From Thecamonas trahens ATCC 50062 (lineage: Eukaryota; Apusozoa; Apusomonadida; Apusomonadidae): DNA of 64,000 nt. The notes beneath the pieces were generated by a model that saw nothing but the letters and a program-made list of their open reading frames with translations, ran no database searches and was not told the origin of the DNA. A program made the position numbers and the translations under genes. The stretch lies in NCBI RefSeq assembly GCF_000142905.1, contig NW_013657633.1, positions 181,505-245,504 of the forward strand, given 5' to 3'. Below are positions 19,501 through 28,871 of the stretch, piece after piece (the first letter of the stretch is position 1; every line of letters begins with the position of its first letter).

Positions 19501-20127
19501 CTCTCAGTTGCGAATGGGAGTGAGGCGTGGCGCGTGGATGTTGCGGACGGAGCGGCTGTGACGGCTGTGGCAGGGACGGACGACGGTGGGCTTGTTGTTG
19601 CCGGCGATGTCCGCGGCGGGTTTGTGGTGCTCTCCGGAAGCGACGGAACCATTGCGGCGCGTGTGGATCTCGGGTCCGGGGCAGCGTGCGTGGACGCGGT
19701 CGGGAGCATGTGGGCGTGCGGAACGCATGGCGGGACAATCGTAGTCGGCTCTGCGTCTGGCCTCCTCGCCACAAAGCGCGTGGTGGCCGAGTCGGGCTCC
19801 GGCGCCGGGGTGACTGCGCTCAGTTGGGTGAGCGCATCGCGGCTGGTGGCGGCTGTCGACGGTAGCGTCCGGATGTGGAGCGTGGGCGGCGGTGGGGTGC
19901 TTGACGAGCTCGGGCGGCCGGCGCTGCACTCGGTCTGTCCCGGCGGCGGTGGCGTTGTCTGGGTAGGGGTCGGCAGCGGGGGCATGGCGTGGGGCGATGC
20001 TGGCGGCGGCGGCGGCCTGGCTGAGGCCGTAGAAGGAGGCCGGGTGGGAGAGGTGGTGAGGCGCCGGCGGAGGCGTAAGACCAAGTCGCGGACCCCGATC
20101 TTGGAGGGTGTTGAGTTTGGCCTGTAA
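16532..20127 (+). CDS. DENN-domain / WD40 protein (SCD1/DENND3-like), with one apparent frameshift
   Basis: DENN proteins are exchange factors for Rab GTPases. After a Ser/Pro-rich N-terminus, the uDENN/DENN core begins near 16970 (ELELSPPHEPVF, LPPQFHLFAVPIP). It continues with LADILLALLLEAKLVLVSSS, the PFPWPYVFVPIVP core, and a dDENN tail (LPWLAAVSSSSLFAALVD). There the frame breaks. The neighbouring frame continues with APRPDLVSYLRTLPALRND, a helical region, a Lys/Gly-rich tract (18790-18870), and a C-terminal WD40 propeller (LRGHSGPVGALAFASRAGLV and later blades). One missing base near 18000-18003 (GATGGAAG) restores 1,198 residues. No GTAC donor lies near, and the only GT-AG pair of suitable length would remove dDENN residues. 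DENN plus WD40 is the architecture of plant SCD1 and animal DENND3. The stop lies inside TGTAAAG. Confidence 0.82.
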
Positions 20128-20284
20128 AGTTAGCTTCCCTAGCTCTCTCTGGTTCGCATCAGACAGACGTCTGCACCGTGATCACCCCACACACGTGACA
20201 CCACTCACACCCTGCATACCCCAACCTCACCTCTGAGGTACCGAGAGTGTGTGCGACCGCCCCACTCCGCTCCCCCCCTCCCCC

Positions 20285-21040
20285 ATGATCATCTACGCCC
20301 TCGTTGCCCGGGGCACCAACGTGCTCTGCGAACACGCGGTCCGTTCAGGTACGCTCTCCCTTCCTCCCCTTTCGCCCTGTCCACCCCCAGCACACCCCCT
20401 TACCCCCCCCCCTTACCCCCCCCCAACACACACAGGCAACTTTACCTCTGTCACGCCGCTCATTCTCGGCAAGCTCGACGCCAGCCGTAATGAGAAGCGG
20501 ACATACGTGTACTCGTCGATGCACTTTCACTACGTGACGCATAACGGGCTGGTGTTCCTCGCCATGGCGGAGGCGGACACGCCACGGCGCATTCCGTTTG
20601 CCTTTCTCGCCGACGTCATCTCCCGGTTCGAGGCGCAGTTTGACGCAGGTGTGGCACGGAGGGCGATCGCGTACTCGCTCGACTCGGCGTTCAAGCCCAC
20701 GCTCTCGTCGCGGATCGACTACTACAACCATGACCCGTCTGCAGACAAGATTAGCGCAGTGCAGTCGCAGATCGACGACGTCAAGGGCGTCATGGTCGAC
20801 AACATCGAAAAGGTGCTCGAGCGCGGCGAGAAGATCGAGCTCCTGGTTGACAAGACCGACAACCTGTCGGCGCAAGCGTTCCAGTTTAAGAAAAAGTCGA
20901 CGTCGCTCAAGCGGGCTATGATGTGGAAGAACATCAAGATGTGGATTCTGATCGGGATGGTACTGGCCATCGTGCTTTGGCTCATCCTCTCGTTTGCCTG
21001 CGGCTTTGACTTTTCCAAGTGCAAGAAGAAGAAGAAGTGA
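20285..21040 (+). CDS. VAMP7: VAMP7-type longin R-SNARE (two exons)
   Basis: A vesicle SNARE for late endosome/lysosome and plasma-membrane fusion. Exon 1 is 20285-20348 and exon 2 is 20436-21040, joined in phase 1 (222 residues). The 87-base intron starts GTACGC and ends CACACAG after two C10 tracts. The join reads VRSGNFTSV, matching WCGGNFLEV in animal VAMP7. Order of parts: longin domain (about 1-115), R-SNARE motif (DKISAVQSQIDDVKGVMVDN, with the zero-layer arginine in VLERGEKIELL), transmembrane helix (WILIGMVLAIVLWLILSFAC) and a short luminal Lys-rich end. All features expected for a functional SNARE are present. Confidence 0.94.
   Translation: MIIYALVARGTNVLCEHAVRSGTLSLPPLSPCPPPAHPLTPPPYPPPTHTGNFTSVTPLILGKLDASRNEKRTYVYSSMHFHYVTHNGLVFLAMAEADTPRRIPFAFLADVISRFEAQFDAGVARRAIAYSLDSAFKPTLSSRIDYYNHDPSADKISAVQSQIDDVKGVMVDNIEKVLERGEKIELLVDKTDNLSAQAFQFKKKSTSLKRAMMWKNIKMWILIGMVLAIVLWLILSFACGFDFSKCKKKKK
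20349..20435 (+). other. Intron of the VAMP7 gene
   Basis: GTACGC at the 5' end, C-rich polypyrimidine tract with two runs of about ten C, and CACACAG at the 3' end. It is the clearest intron in the window and defines the GTAC donor pattern used elsewhere. Confidence 0.9.
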
Positions 21041-21201
21041 TGGGAACAGCTGTGACTAGGCTGCGTAGCAGCAGCATTGAAATCAAGGAACCAAGAAGGG
21101 CGTAGCCTCACACGTATCGCATCGCAGCTTGAGCTGAGCGCTGGCAACTGCCGAGTGTGCGAGTGCGAAGAGGGTCTGGAGATGGGCAAAAAAAGAAGTT
21201 C

Positions 21202-21271
21202 TTCCTCGCCGGGGATTGAACCCGGATCTTCAACGTGACAAGCTGAGATACTAGCCATTATACTACGAGGA
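21202..21271 (-). tRNA. trnD-GUC: tRNA-Asp (GTC), copy 1
   Basis: A 70-base cloverleaf on the minus strand. The acceptor stem TCCTCGT pairs with GCGAGGA, followed by discriminator A. The anticodon loop TTGTCAC sits between TCAGC and GTTGA, and the T arm is CCGGG-TTCAATC-CCCGG. Anticodon GTC reads aspartate codons. No intron. A T7 run lies shortly downstream as Pol III terminator. Confidence 0.95.
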
Positions 21272-21301
21272 ATTGCTTGATGATCAAGCCACAGAAAAGT
21301 G

Positions 21302-21309
21302 AATATATA
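21302..21309 (-). promoter_or_regulatory. TATA element of tRNA-Asp copy 1
   Basis: TATATATT on the minus strand begins 38 bases upstream of the mature 5' end. The same spacing occurs in the other two tRNA-Asp copies. The sequence TACAC before it is shared with copy 3. Confidence 0.6.
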
Positions 21310-21556
21310 GTGTACAATCAATGCTCACCCCAACTACTGCGGCTGATCATGGCTAGATCTTGGACGCTGGACCCGCTGCTAGACACCTCCAAAGGTGCTC
21401 GAGACTAGGATTTTCAGCTTCACAGGAGGAAGATGCGGCATGGTCGCCATCAGCTTGCGCACATCACACGATGTCGAACAAGGAGTGTGTTGGCTACTCT
21501 TGGGTGGGCTACTGTAGAACTAGCGGCAGGGTCTGGAGATGGGCAAAAAAAAATGC

Positions 21557-21626
21557 TTCCTCGCCGGGGATTGAACCCGGATCTTCAACGTGACAAGCTG
21601 AGATACTAGCCATTATACTACGAGGA
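21557..21626 (-). tRNA. trnD-GUC: tRNA-Asp (GTC), copy 2
   Basis: Identical in sequence to copy 1. Its 3' flank (poly-T then GCCCATCTCCAGACCC on the minus strand) is also shared with copy 1, so the two arose by local duplication of a unit larger than the tRNA. Confidence 0.95.
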
Positions 21627-21657
21627 ATTCGTTGAGTGACAACGGCTATCTTCACAT

Positions 21658-21664
21658 CTTTATA
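21658..21664 (-). promoter_or_regulatory. TATA element of tRNA-Asp copy 2
   Basis: TATAAAG on the minus strand, 38 to 32 bases upstream of the mature tRNA start. The surrounding sequence differs from the other copies while the box and its spacing are kept. Confidence 0.6.
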
Positions 21665-22043
21665 GCATGCAATGGAGTCACCGCACTTGCCGCAGCATCG
21701 TAGTGTGCGCCCCCGAGTAGGATGGGCACGCCATCGCAGCCAAGGCAAGTGTCGAACGCGCTGTTGCAGACACTGCACGCATCAAAATCCTCGCCCGAGC
21801 TAGGCACACCATCGCAGGTCGTCTTGTTGCTTCAGGGCGGTGGCCCGAGTATACCGCCAGCCACAGGTGATGTCTTGGTTGGGCTCGTGGTTGGCGAGAA
21901 AGGAACAGCCTGACTGAGGGCAGTGATTGTGATTGGCAAGAACGGCTCAAGTTGGACTGGTAGTGGAGGCTCCCCTGCTCACCTGTCCACGAACCTCTGC
22001 ACGCACCGACCGAACTCGCCTACTGTACCAATCCAATATACAC

Positions 22044-22050
22044 TATATAA
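22044..22050 (+). promoter_or_regulatory. TATA element of tRNA-Asp copy 3
   Basis: TATATAA, 38 to 32 bases upstream of the tRNA at 22082. The flank TACACTATATA is shared with copy 1. Confidence 0.6.
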
Positions 22051-22081
22051 TGCTGTCCTTCCTCGCTCTGTATCAAGCAAT

Positions 22082-22151
22082 TCCTCGTAGTATAATGGCT
22101 AGTATCTCAGCTTGTCACGTTGAAGATCCGGGTTCAATCCCCGGCGAGGAA
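22082..22151 (+). tRNA. trnD-GUC: tRNA-Asp (GTC), copy 3
   Basis: Same 70-base sequence as the two copies on the other strand. The preceding ATCAAGCAAT matches the flank of copy 1. TCTTCTTTTTT follows as terminator. Confidence 0.95.
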
Positions 22152-22279
22152 GGATCTTCTTTTTTGCCTCTCTCGAGACCCTCACTCTCTGCACACTCAA
22201 CGGTAGCCAGCGCTCAGCTCTTCTTCAACCTAGCGTACCTCTTGACACCTCACTGTCATCACCTCGTTCACCCTTTCCA

Positions 22280-22624
22280 ATGCTACGCGCCGCCCTCCTT
22301 GCCCGCGTCACCCGTGTCACCTCTGCTGCCATGCCGTTCTCGAACCGCTCGCTCACCCTCTCTGCGGCCCGTGCTGACGACGACGACCACGCGCCGGTCG
22401 ACTCGCTCGATGACGCGTCCGCCTTCCTCGACGATGACGACGATGACGTCGAGGACTGGGCTGATGAAACCCCTCCGCCGCCGCTCTACTCCTCCTCCCA
22501 TGCTGCCCCGGGCGAGTCGCGCTCCCAGGTCAATACCGAGACCGGTGAGGTTGGCGGCCCGGCGGGCCCCGAGCCCACCCGCTTCAACGACTGGTCGTTC
22601 AAGGGCCGCGTCACAGACTTCTGA
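22280..22624 (+). CDS. SDHAF4: Succinate dehydrogenase assembly factor 4 (SDHAF4/Sdh8)
   Basis: A small mitochondrial chaperone that binds flavinated SdhA before complex II assembly. The 114-residue protein has an Arg/Ala/Ser-rich N-terminus without acidic residues (MLRAALLARVTRVTSAAM), typical of a matrix-targeting signal. An Asp-rich linker follows. The C-terminus carries the family signature: NTETGEVGGPAGPEPTRFND followed by WSFKGRVTDF at the very end. The length is normal and no intron is needed. Confidence 0.93.
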   Translation: MLRAALLARVTRVTSAAMPFSNRSLTLSAARADDDDHAPVDSLDDASAFLDDDDDDVEDWADETPPPPLYSSSHAAPGESRSQVNTETGEVGGPAGPEPTRFNDWSFKGRVTDF

Positions 22625-24142
22625 CTCGACGCAAGCCCCCCCCCTCCCTACCGCTTGACACCTCTCTTGCTTTGTACACAGACGATGGCCCGATCACGGG
22701 TGTCGCTGCGGAGGAGACTCTCTGGAATCTGCGATCTGTGGAGGTGTGCGCCGTTGGCGGCGCCCACCTCTCGCCGCTCCGTCGCAAGCGACGCTGTGAC
22801 GAGAGGGAACCGGAAACCTCGCGTTAAACCATCCCTTTTGACGCAAGAAGACCTTCATTCGCCACCCTCCCGGCCGCACACCTGCTAGCAGATTCTCTCT
22901 CTCCGCCTCGGGGTGCTGGCCAAGCTGTGATCGCATCGGTGCCAGCTCGGTGCCGCCCTCCCGCCTCGACCTCAAGCACCTGCAGCGTGCGGGTGCGAGG
23001 GCGAGCGCGCGGAGGCGCTATCGCGAGCAGCGCCGTCTCCCTCGGGCGCTCGGTTCCGTTGTGCCATCACGGGGCAAATGCCTCGCATGCTCAGTCAAGG
23101 CGTTGCACAGGCTCAGAGCATGCGATGTGCGGTCCTGCCGCTGCATCGGCTTTTTGTTGTACTTTTCCTTGCTGTTGTCGTTGGCCACATGCGGCTTTGC
23201 CGCTGCAGCAGCTTGTGGTTGATCGTTCCTTGTTGTGTCGGCTGGCGCCTTGCGGTTCTTCCGCATCATCATCTGGTTACTTTTGTTTTTCTGCTCGGTG
23301 CTGTTGTTGCCTCCCAGCAGAGAGCATGCAGTCTGATGTCGTTGCCGTGGTCATGGTCGCTACGACTCGGTGTGGGTGCATCGCCCTTTTTCTTTCTTGT
23401 TTGTCGCGTTGGCTTTTCCTGTCGTTCAGCCGGGCGACGCAGCCTGTCGTTGTGCTGATGCGCGTGCTGATGTGCGTGCTGATGCGCATACTGTTGCGCA
23501 TGCCGTTGTGCGTTCCTTGCGCGTGCTGTTGCCTATGCCTTTGCGCTTGCGCTCTTGGTGACTTTGGGCCACTTGTTTTTTTTTTTTTCGCTCAGCCGTA
23601 GAACATGTTGTGTCGTCTCCTCCAGCCCGCACAGAGGTGTAGAACCCCGACCCAAACCACACTTGCTCTTTCCTCCTACCACCACCTCCACCCCTCCCCG
23701 TCGTCACCTTCTCCCGTCCCTTTCCCTGTCGCACCCCGACTGCTTGAGTCAAGTCTTGCCGACTCTTGCTCATTCCGAACGAAAAAGCAAACGTTGCCAA
23801 AGAACGTTCCGCCACACGTGCGTGGTGCCGCCACCCTTCGCCACTCCGCCTGCCGCACCGTCTCCTGCCGTGTCCTATCCATTCACCGTGCTCGCATACG
23901 TCTGTACCACTCGTCACACTTCTCTTGTTGCAGCTATCCCTGCTTCTCGCTCTCAAAGCCCCTCATTCTTGCGCACTCTCCGTCCCGTCTTCCTCCCAGC
24001 TGAGCGTGCGGAATGCGGCGCAAGTGAAAAAAAACAACGAACAAATACAAATTGGCGCTCGTGAGCAAATCCCAGCCGGAGCCGGCAAGGGGCGACAGTG
24101 CCTGACAGCGCCAGCTGACTCGACCTCCCGCACCACCGCGGC
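22625..24142. other. Long intergenic region, no convincing gene
   Basis: About 1.5 kb. ORFs of 70-220 residues exist, but they are Cys/Leu/Arg-rich readings of T-rich DNA without coherent domains or the codon bias seen in neighbouring genes. A T18 run followed by CGCTCAG at 23573-23595 resembles a 3' splice site and might end a 5'UTR intron of the gene at 24143. An imperfect 12-base repeat (GTGCTGATGCGC) lies at about 23455-23515. Confidence 0.5.
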
Positions 24143-24535
24143 ATGGACCAAACTCTTGGTGAGGTGCGGGCCGAAAAGGCTGAGGCCAAGGCCGCCTTCC
24201 GCGAGGTTGCTGCCGAGTATGCCTCTGCCGCCGCCGACGGGGCCGACCCAGAGTCACTTGCCGAGCTCCAGACCGAGCTGGATGAGGTCTACGAGGCGTA
24301 CGTCTACGCCTCGTGCGTCCTCCGCGTCGTTGAGAACCTGCTCCGCCTCACCCTCGCTGCCGCCGTCCGCGCTCGCTCGATCCCACCCGCTCGCACTTCG
24401 TCTCGCCTCGACCTCACCACTGTCGCCGATGCCGTCCTTCGCAGGCCGTCCCGCTCTGCCTCCCAATTGGACTCGCTCTCCTCGCTCCGCCTCTCCTCCA
24501 CTTCATCGGTCACACTCGAGTTGTCCGGCGAGTAG
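24143..24535 (+). CDS. Small predicted helical protein, unknown
   Basis: 130 residues, not recognised. The first half is a charged, helix-forming segment (MDQTLGEVRAEKAEAKAAF, then LAELQTELDEVYEAYVYAS) that could form a coiled coil or helical hairpin. The second half is Ser/Arg-rich with possible phosphorylation sites (RRPSRSAS). Third-position GC and amino-acid use match neighbouring genes, and the ATG at 24143 directly follows a C-rich leader, so it is probably real. It converges with the EGF receptor gene, with about 120 bases between them. Confidence 0.6.
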   Translation: MDQTLGEVRAEKAEAKAAFREVAAEYASAAADGADPESLAELQTELDEVYEAYVYASCVLRVVENLLRLTLAAAVRARSIPPARTSSRLDLTTVADAVLRRPSRSASQLDSLSSLRLSSTSSVTLELSGE

Positions 24536-24655
24536 CGCCCACTCCCAGCTTCACCTCACCGCTTCGTACGCGTCGAGCGCAGAGCCCTGACCAGTCTGCT
24601 GCCAATGGCCAGACACTCGCCCCCACACTCAAAACCAGAGCGCTTTCAATCAATC

Positions 24656-26787
24656 TCAGTCTCCAAACGCATTCAGTTCGGCTCCAGACAGGCTCTCAAA
24701 CTCCTTGGCCTCGCGCGCAGCGCGCGCCTTCGCCAGCAACTTCCGCTTGATCACCATGTAGGAGCCGATGCCCACACCGAGCACAACCACGGCAGCCACA
24801 ATGACTCCGATGAGCACCCCCGTCGCCCCAGACGTGTCCTTTGGCGGCGCCTGCGCCGGAAACGTTACTCCGATCCGCCCTAGCTCAGAATCGCTGCCGT
24901 CCACAGCGGGCCTCGCCGGCTTCTTCCCTGTGAGAACGTCAACAAGCTCGCGGACAAGCGAGGGTCCTGTCCGGTTGCCGCAGTCGATGATGGTAAAGGT
25001 CACCGTGTCTGGCGGGTTTTCCGGCGGCTCGGCCTTGATCACGATGCACGACTCGTCGATGTCGAGCTCGTACGCCACCGCTGCCAGAAACACGCTTCGG
25101 TTGTACGGCTTGGACAGCTCAAGGACGACCGTGAGCGACTCGGCGTCGGCATCGTTGACATTGCACAGCGGCGAAAACTGCCACCCCACGTCGCAATCGC
25201 ACCGGTCGTTGAGCGAGATCGGGCACACCCCGTGGCCCGAGCAGTCCGGCGGGTTGCACGCCACAGAAAACTGGTCACAGTTGCGTCCGTTCCACGACCC
25301 CACGTTGTCCACCACGCACTCGCACGTCCCATCGTTGCACACTCCGTGGTTCAGCTCCTCGCCGCATCCGCCCTCGCACCGCCGCTCCTCGCAGTACTGG
25401 CCTGTAAAGTTCGCCGTGCACTCGCACACGCCCTGGTTGCACACCCCGCGCTCCGGCCCATAGCAGTCAAAGGGACAGAGAATGATCGAGCAGTCAAAGC
25501 CGGCTCGGAGCGTGTTGCAGTTGCACGTCGTCCCGGTGCACACACCGCCGCTGCTCGCCGCGTTGCAGTTGTTCGGGCACGTTGCAGTCTCCACAACAAT
25601 CACTTGTGCCGGGTTCGACTGCGTCCCAAAGTACACCCGCTCGTTGGCCACGTCGATCACCGCAGACTGTAGCCGCTTCTCGCCCGTGTTGAGTGTAAGC
25701 GTCTCAACAAGTTCCATGCTCGTCGCGTTCACCAGGTACACAAACCCGACAGGAATCGAGTTGGCGCCCCAGTACTGCAGCCCAGTCGTCGGATCCATCG
25801 CCGCAGACCGAATCCCAGCCGAGCCTGTAAAGAGCCGCCGGCCTGTTCGGAAAAAGGCGGCAGGATCCGTAACATCCACCTCTACAACAAAGTTGGCCGA
25901 CGAATCCGTTCCAAAGTAAGCCTTGGTACGCGTCCCCTCGCCCCGCAACAGCGACGCAGACATAAAGTCCTCGCCTGACTCGAGCAACTTGGATGATATC
26001 GTTCCAGTCTTCAAGCTTGTGGCTGAGAATGGCGCCACCTTGGTGGGCTTGGTCAGCGAGGCGCCGAACATCATCTCCGTCACGGGGTCAAGAGCCATGG
26101 TGAAAAACCGATCTCCAAGATTCTCCCCAACCACTTGCACTAGTGGGCTGATCGAATACTTGTAAACCATGATCTTCATCGCTGCGTCTTGGTCACACGA
26201 GACAATCGCCGTGCTCCTTGCAGGGTCCACAACAAGTGCAAAGTACGGTGGCCGCCCGGCCGGGGCGTGCGACTCTACAACCGCGTGTGTCGTCGGCGAG
26301 ACGGTAGCCACCACCCCATCAAACGTCGCGACAATGATGAGCGTGCTGTTCGCGTCAAAGCCTGCACTCTTGACCTTGTTCAGCCCCGAGACAGAGCCCT
26401 CCCACACAACAGTGTTGGCAGCCGTGTCGATCTCCACAAGATACGTCGGGCTCTCAAATGAGAAAAAGTACGCTCGCGACGTGTCTGGGTCCGACGTCGC
26501 CGCCAGAAAGTCGGCGTGGCCGGCAAAGGTAAACGCTGACGACCGCGAGAACGTGGTCGCAGCACCATGCCGTGCCATTAGAGTGACCACTAGCACCAAG
26601 AGAAGCTTCGCACACTGTCGCCGGGGAGGATCATGGAGTGAGTGAGGAGACGAAGTGCCGCCCGCCAAAGCAAAAAAGTATGCATGCCACTTCAGGCGGC
26701 CCTGTCCAGCCACCACGACGCCGGGTGGCTTTGGTGACCGGGAAGCAGCACACTCTCGCATACCTTGTGCACTCCACAGACCGTCAT
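24656..26787 (-). CDS. EGF-repeat type I membrane protein with propeller-like ectodomain
   Basis: Proposed as two exons, 26787-26764 and 26614-24656, joined in phase 0 across a 149-base intron (GTATGC to CGACAG); 660 residues. The join gives a signal peptide (MTVCGVHK then CAKLLLVLVVTLMARHGAA). If the intron is wrong, the next ATG (26578) would start inside that signal. The ectodomain begins with about 340 residues of repeating hydrophobic strands with DP..G..YFG patterns, resembling a YVTN/NHL-type beta propeller. Four or so Cys-rich EGF/tenascin-like units follow (CPFDCYGPERGVCNQGVCEC is one), then a beta/alpha domain. A transmembrane helix (GVLIGVIVAAVVVLGVGIGS) and a short basic cytoplasmic tail (KRKLLAKARAAREAKEFESL) complete the protein. 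Likely an adhesion or recognition receptor; the ligand is unknown. Confidence 0.75.
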
Positions 26788-27005
26788 GTGGATGTCCAAG
26801 TCTTAGGGGGTAGCCAAAAAATGGCGTCGAATACAAGCGCACAGGCTGAAGTCGTGGCTGTGAGCGTTGCTGGGGTGTGGGATCGCCATTTTGACAGACA
26901 TTCGTCAGCCCCCACGCCATGCATCACCCTCCTCCACAGCGCTTGCGTCGGGACACGTTCGCGAAGTCATTCGACTCGCCCTTTGGCAGACAAAGGACGA
27001 AGAGC

Positions 27006-28840
27006 ATGCAACCTGTTGTTGTTGCTGTGCTGGCTTTGGTTGCTGTTGTGTGCGGGTGCATGTGTGTGGGTACGCAGCAGGTACCTCTTTGAACACAAGT
27101 ATTTTTGTGGCACGACAAAAGCGTTGTCGAGGGTGGTGCACGCGAAAGGGCAAGGGGGATGGGGAGGGGGGAAGGGGGGGGGGGAACGAGGGGGGAGAGG
27201 AGGTGGGAACAGGGGCTGTGGAAGCAGTAGCAGAGTGGCTTGCCTGTTCATCCAGCTGGCGACCACATGGGCGACCGGCCTGCTCACCTCGCGCCATCAA
27301 CACTCACCACCGTGTGGCAACTCCTGCCGTGTACACACCTTCTGCTCGCAGACGCCGCCACGCCTGAAGAGCCGTTTTGCCTCTCATGGAACATGCCGAG
27401 TGTGTGCTTCTTCGAGACGGTCTATCCGTTACTGACTGATGAGACGTTCCAGGACTTTTACCAGTACAACATCCCGTTCGGTACGTGATCGTCCACCAAA
27501 GGGAGGGTGTGTGTGTGTGGGGTGTGTGGTGGAGAAGAGGTATGGCGCTCAAACTCACGATCATGCTTGTGGTCTGTCCCGCCCGCGCTGCTGGCGGCTG
27601 GCGGCTGGCTGCAGGCTCGAGCGCCAACTCGGGCATCGAGCTCTCGGGAGTCACCCAGTTCCTCATCGTCAAGGAGCAGGTCGGCAAGGCTGCGCCTGAA
27701 GACCAGCGCCTGGCACTCTCCGTCATCCACGACAAGCCACAAGACGGCGATGGCGGCGCCATCGCCTTTAACTTTTCCGCTCCCGGCGCCGGCTTTCCAT
27801 ACTTTTTCGAGGCCAATACCGGCGACAACACGAATTCCAACGTGCCGCCCTTTCTTGTGCGCGACGATGTCACCCATCGCCTCGACGGCTACTTTTTCGA
27901 CAACGAGACCGAGTCTGGCGAGTGCCACTGGGCCTACGCCGCGTGTTGCACCGATGGAGCCTCGATCGGTCCGCTCATCTCGCCGCTCGAGTCGGTTCCG
28001 TACGAGATTACTATCAAGTTCACGGAGCTGATTGATGCCGTCAACGTCACTGGTGCGAACGATGCCGCCAGTAGGGGTGATCCTTGGTCCCAGGAAGTCT
28101 ACTTTCGCAACGCTCCACCGCTGCAGCCCACCCATCTCATTCGCCTTCCCACCAGGAACGGGACCATCTACCCTGAGCTCCGGCTCCGCCCCGGCGCGTG
28201 CGCCCCGCGGCCGCCGTGCGACTACGGCTGCTTCGAGTGCCAGGCCCACCCCGAGTGTGGATGGTGTGGCGCGACCCAGACGTGCCACGACCGGACGTGC
28301 GACGACGCATTTGCCGCCTGCCCTACCGCCGAAGTCGACGCAACGTGCCCGACCGCCACCTACTGTGCCGCCCGGGACACTTGCGAGGCGTGCGCTGTTG
28401 AGACTGTCTGCACCTCTTGCTCGATCTTTGACAACTCGACGTTGAGTGTCAACACCACGTGCATCGCCAAGGACCTCCTCAACTATAACTTTACCACCTG
28501 CGAGTCGGTTAACGACACGCTCGCCTTCTGCCCGCAGGACCCGAGCGTGACCAACTCGACCCGCGGGCCGACAAACGTGACCCAGCCGGACACCATCGAC
28601 ATCAGCGACCTCATTCCGGCTTCAGCACCTGGCGAGTCTATCCCGGTCTGGATCTTCATTGCCATCGGCGTCGCCGTCTTTGTTCTCTTTGCCGTCCTCG
28701 TCCTCGTCATCTGGAAGCTGTTGCGAGTCCAGCAGGAGGTCGCCTCTATCGTCGCCTTTGAGGACACAGACGACATCAAGAGCAACCCGCTGTTCGAGGA
28801 CAACACCAAGGACAAGCTCAACCCGCTCTACGCCGACTGA
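27006..28840 (+). CDS. PSI-domain receptor with integrin-beta-like NPxF/NPxY tail (three exons)
   Basis: Exons 27006-27078, 27352-27480 and 27615-28840 join in phase (1 then 1) to 475 residues; both donors begin GTAC (GTACCT, GTACGT). The first exon encodes a strong signal peptide (MQPVVVAVLALVAVVCG), and G|AC at the junction makes Asp, continuing DAATPEEPFCLSW. The ectodomain has a beta-rich region (about 60-250) and N-glycosylation sites. A PSI-type knot (CDYGCFECQAHPECGWCGA) and further Cys-rich sequence follow. After the transmembrane helix (WIFIAIGVAVFVLFAVLVLV) the tail starts KLLRV and ends SNPLFEDNTKDKLNPLYAD. The KLL start, a membrane-proximal FE and two NP-aromatic motifs are the layout of integrin beta tails, where they bind talin and kindlin PTB/FERM domains. 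No I-like/MIDAS domain is present, so it is not an integrin beta chain itself. Confidence 0.8.
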
Positions 28841-28871
28841 AGTGCGGCAATTAAAGTTTCTGTTTGCTTCG

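Noticed and set aside
21190-22160. tRNA cluster as a sign of a mobile element or integration site
   Set aside because: No attachment duplications, integrase or transposase are seen; local duplication of a tRNA unit explains the shared flanks.
22927-23601. Cys/Leu-rich ORF with apparent membrane segments
   Set aside because: It comes from T-rich DNA, lacks the codon bias of neighbours and shows no coherent signal peptide or family motif.
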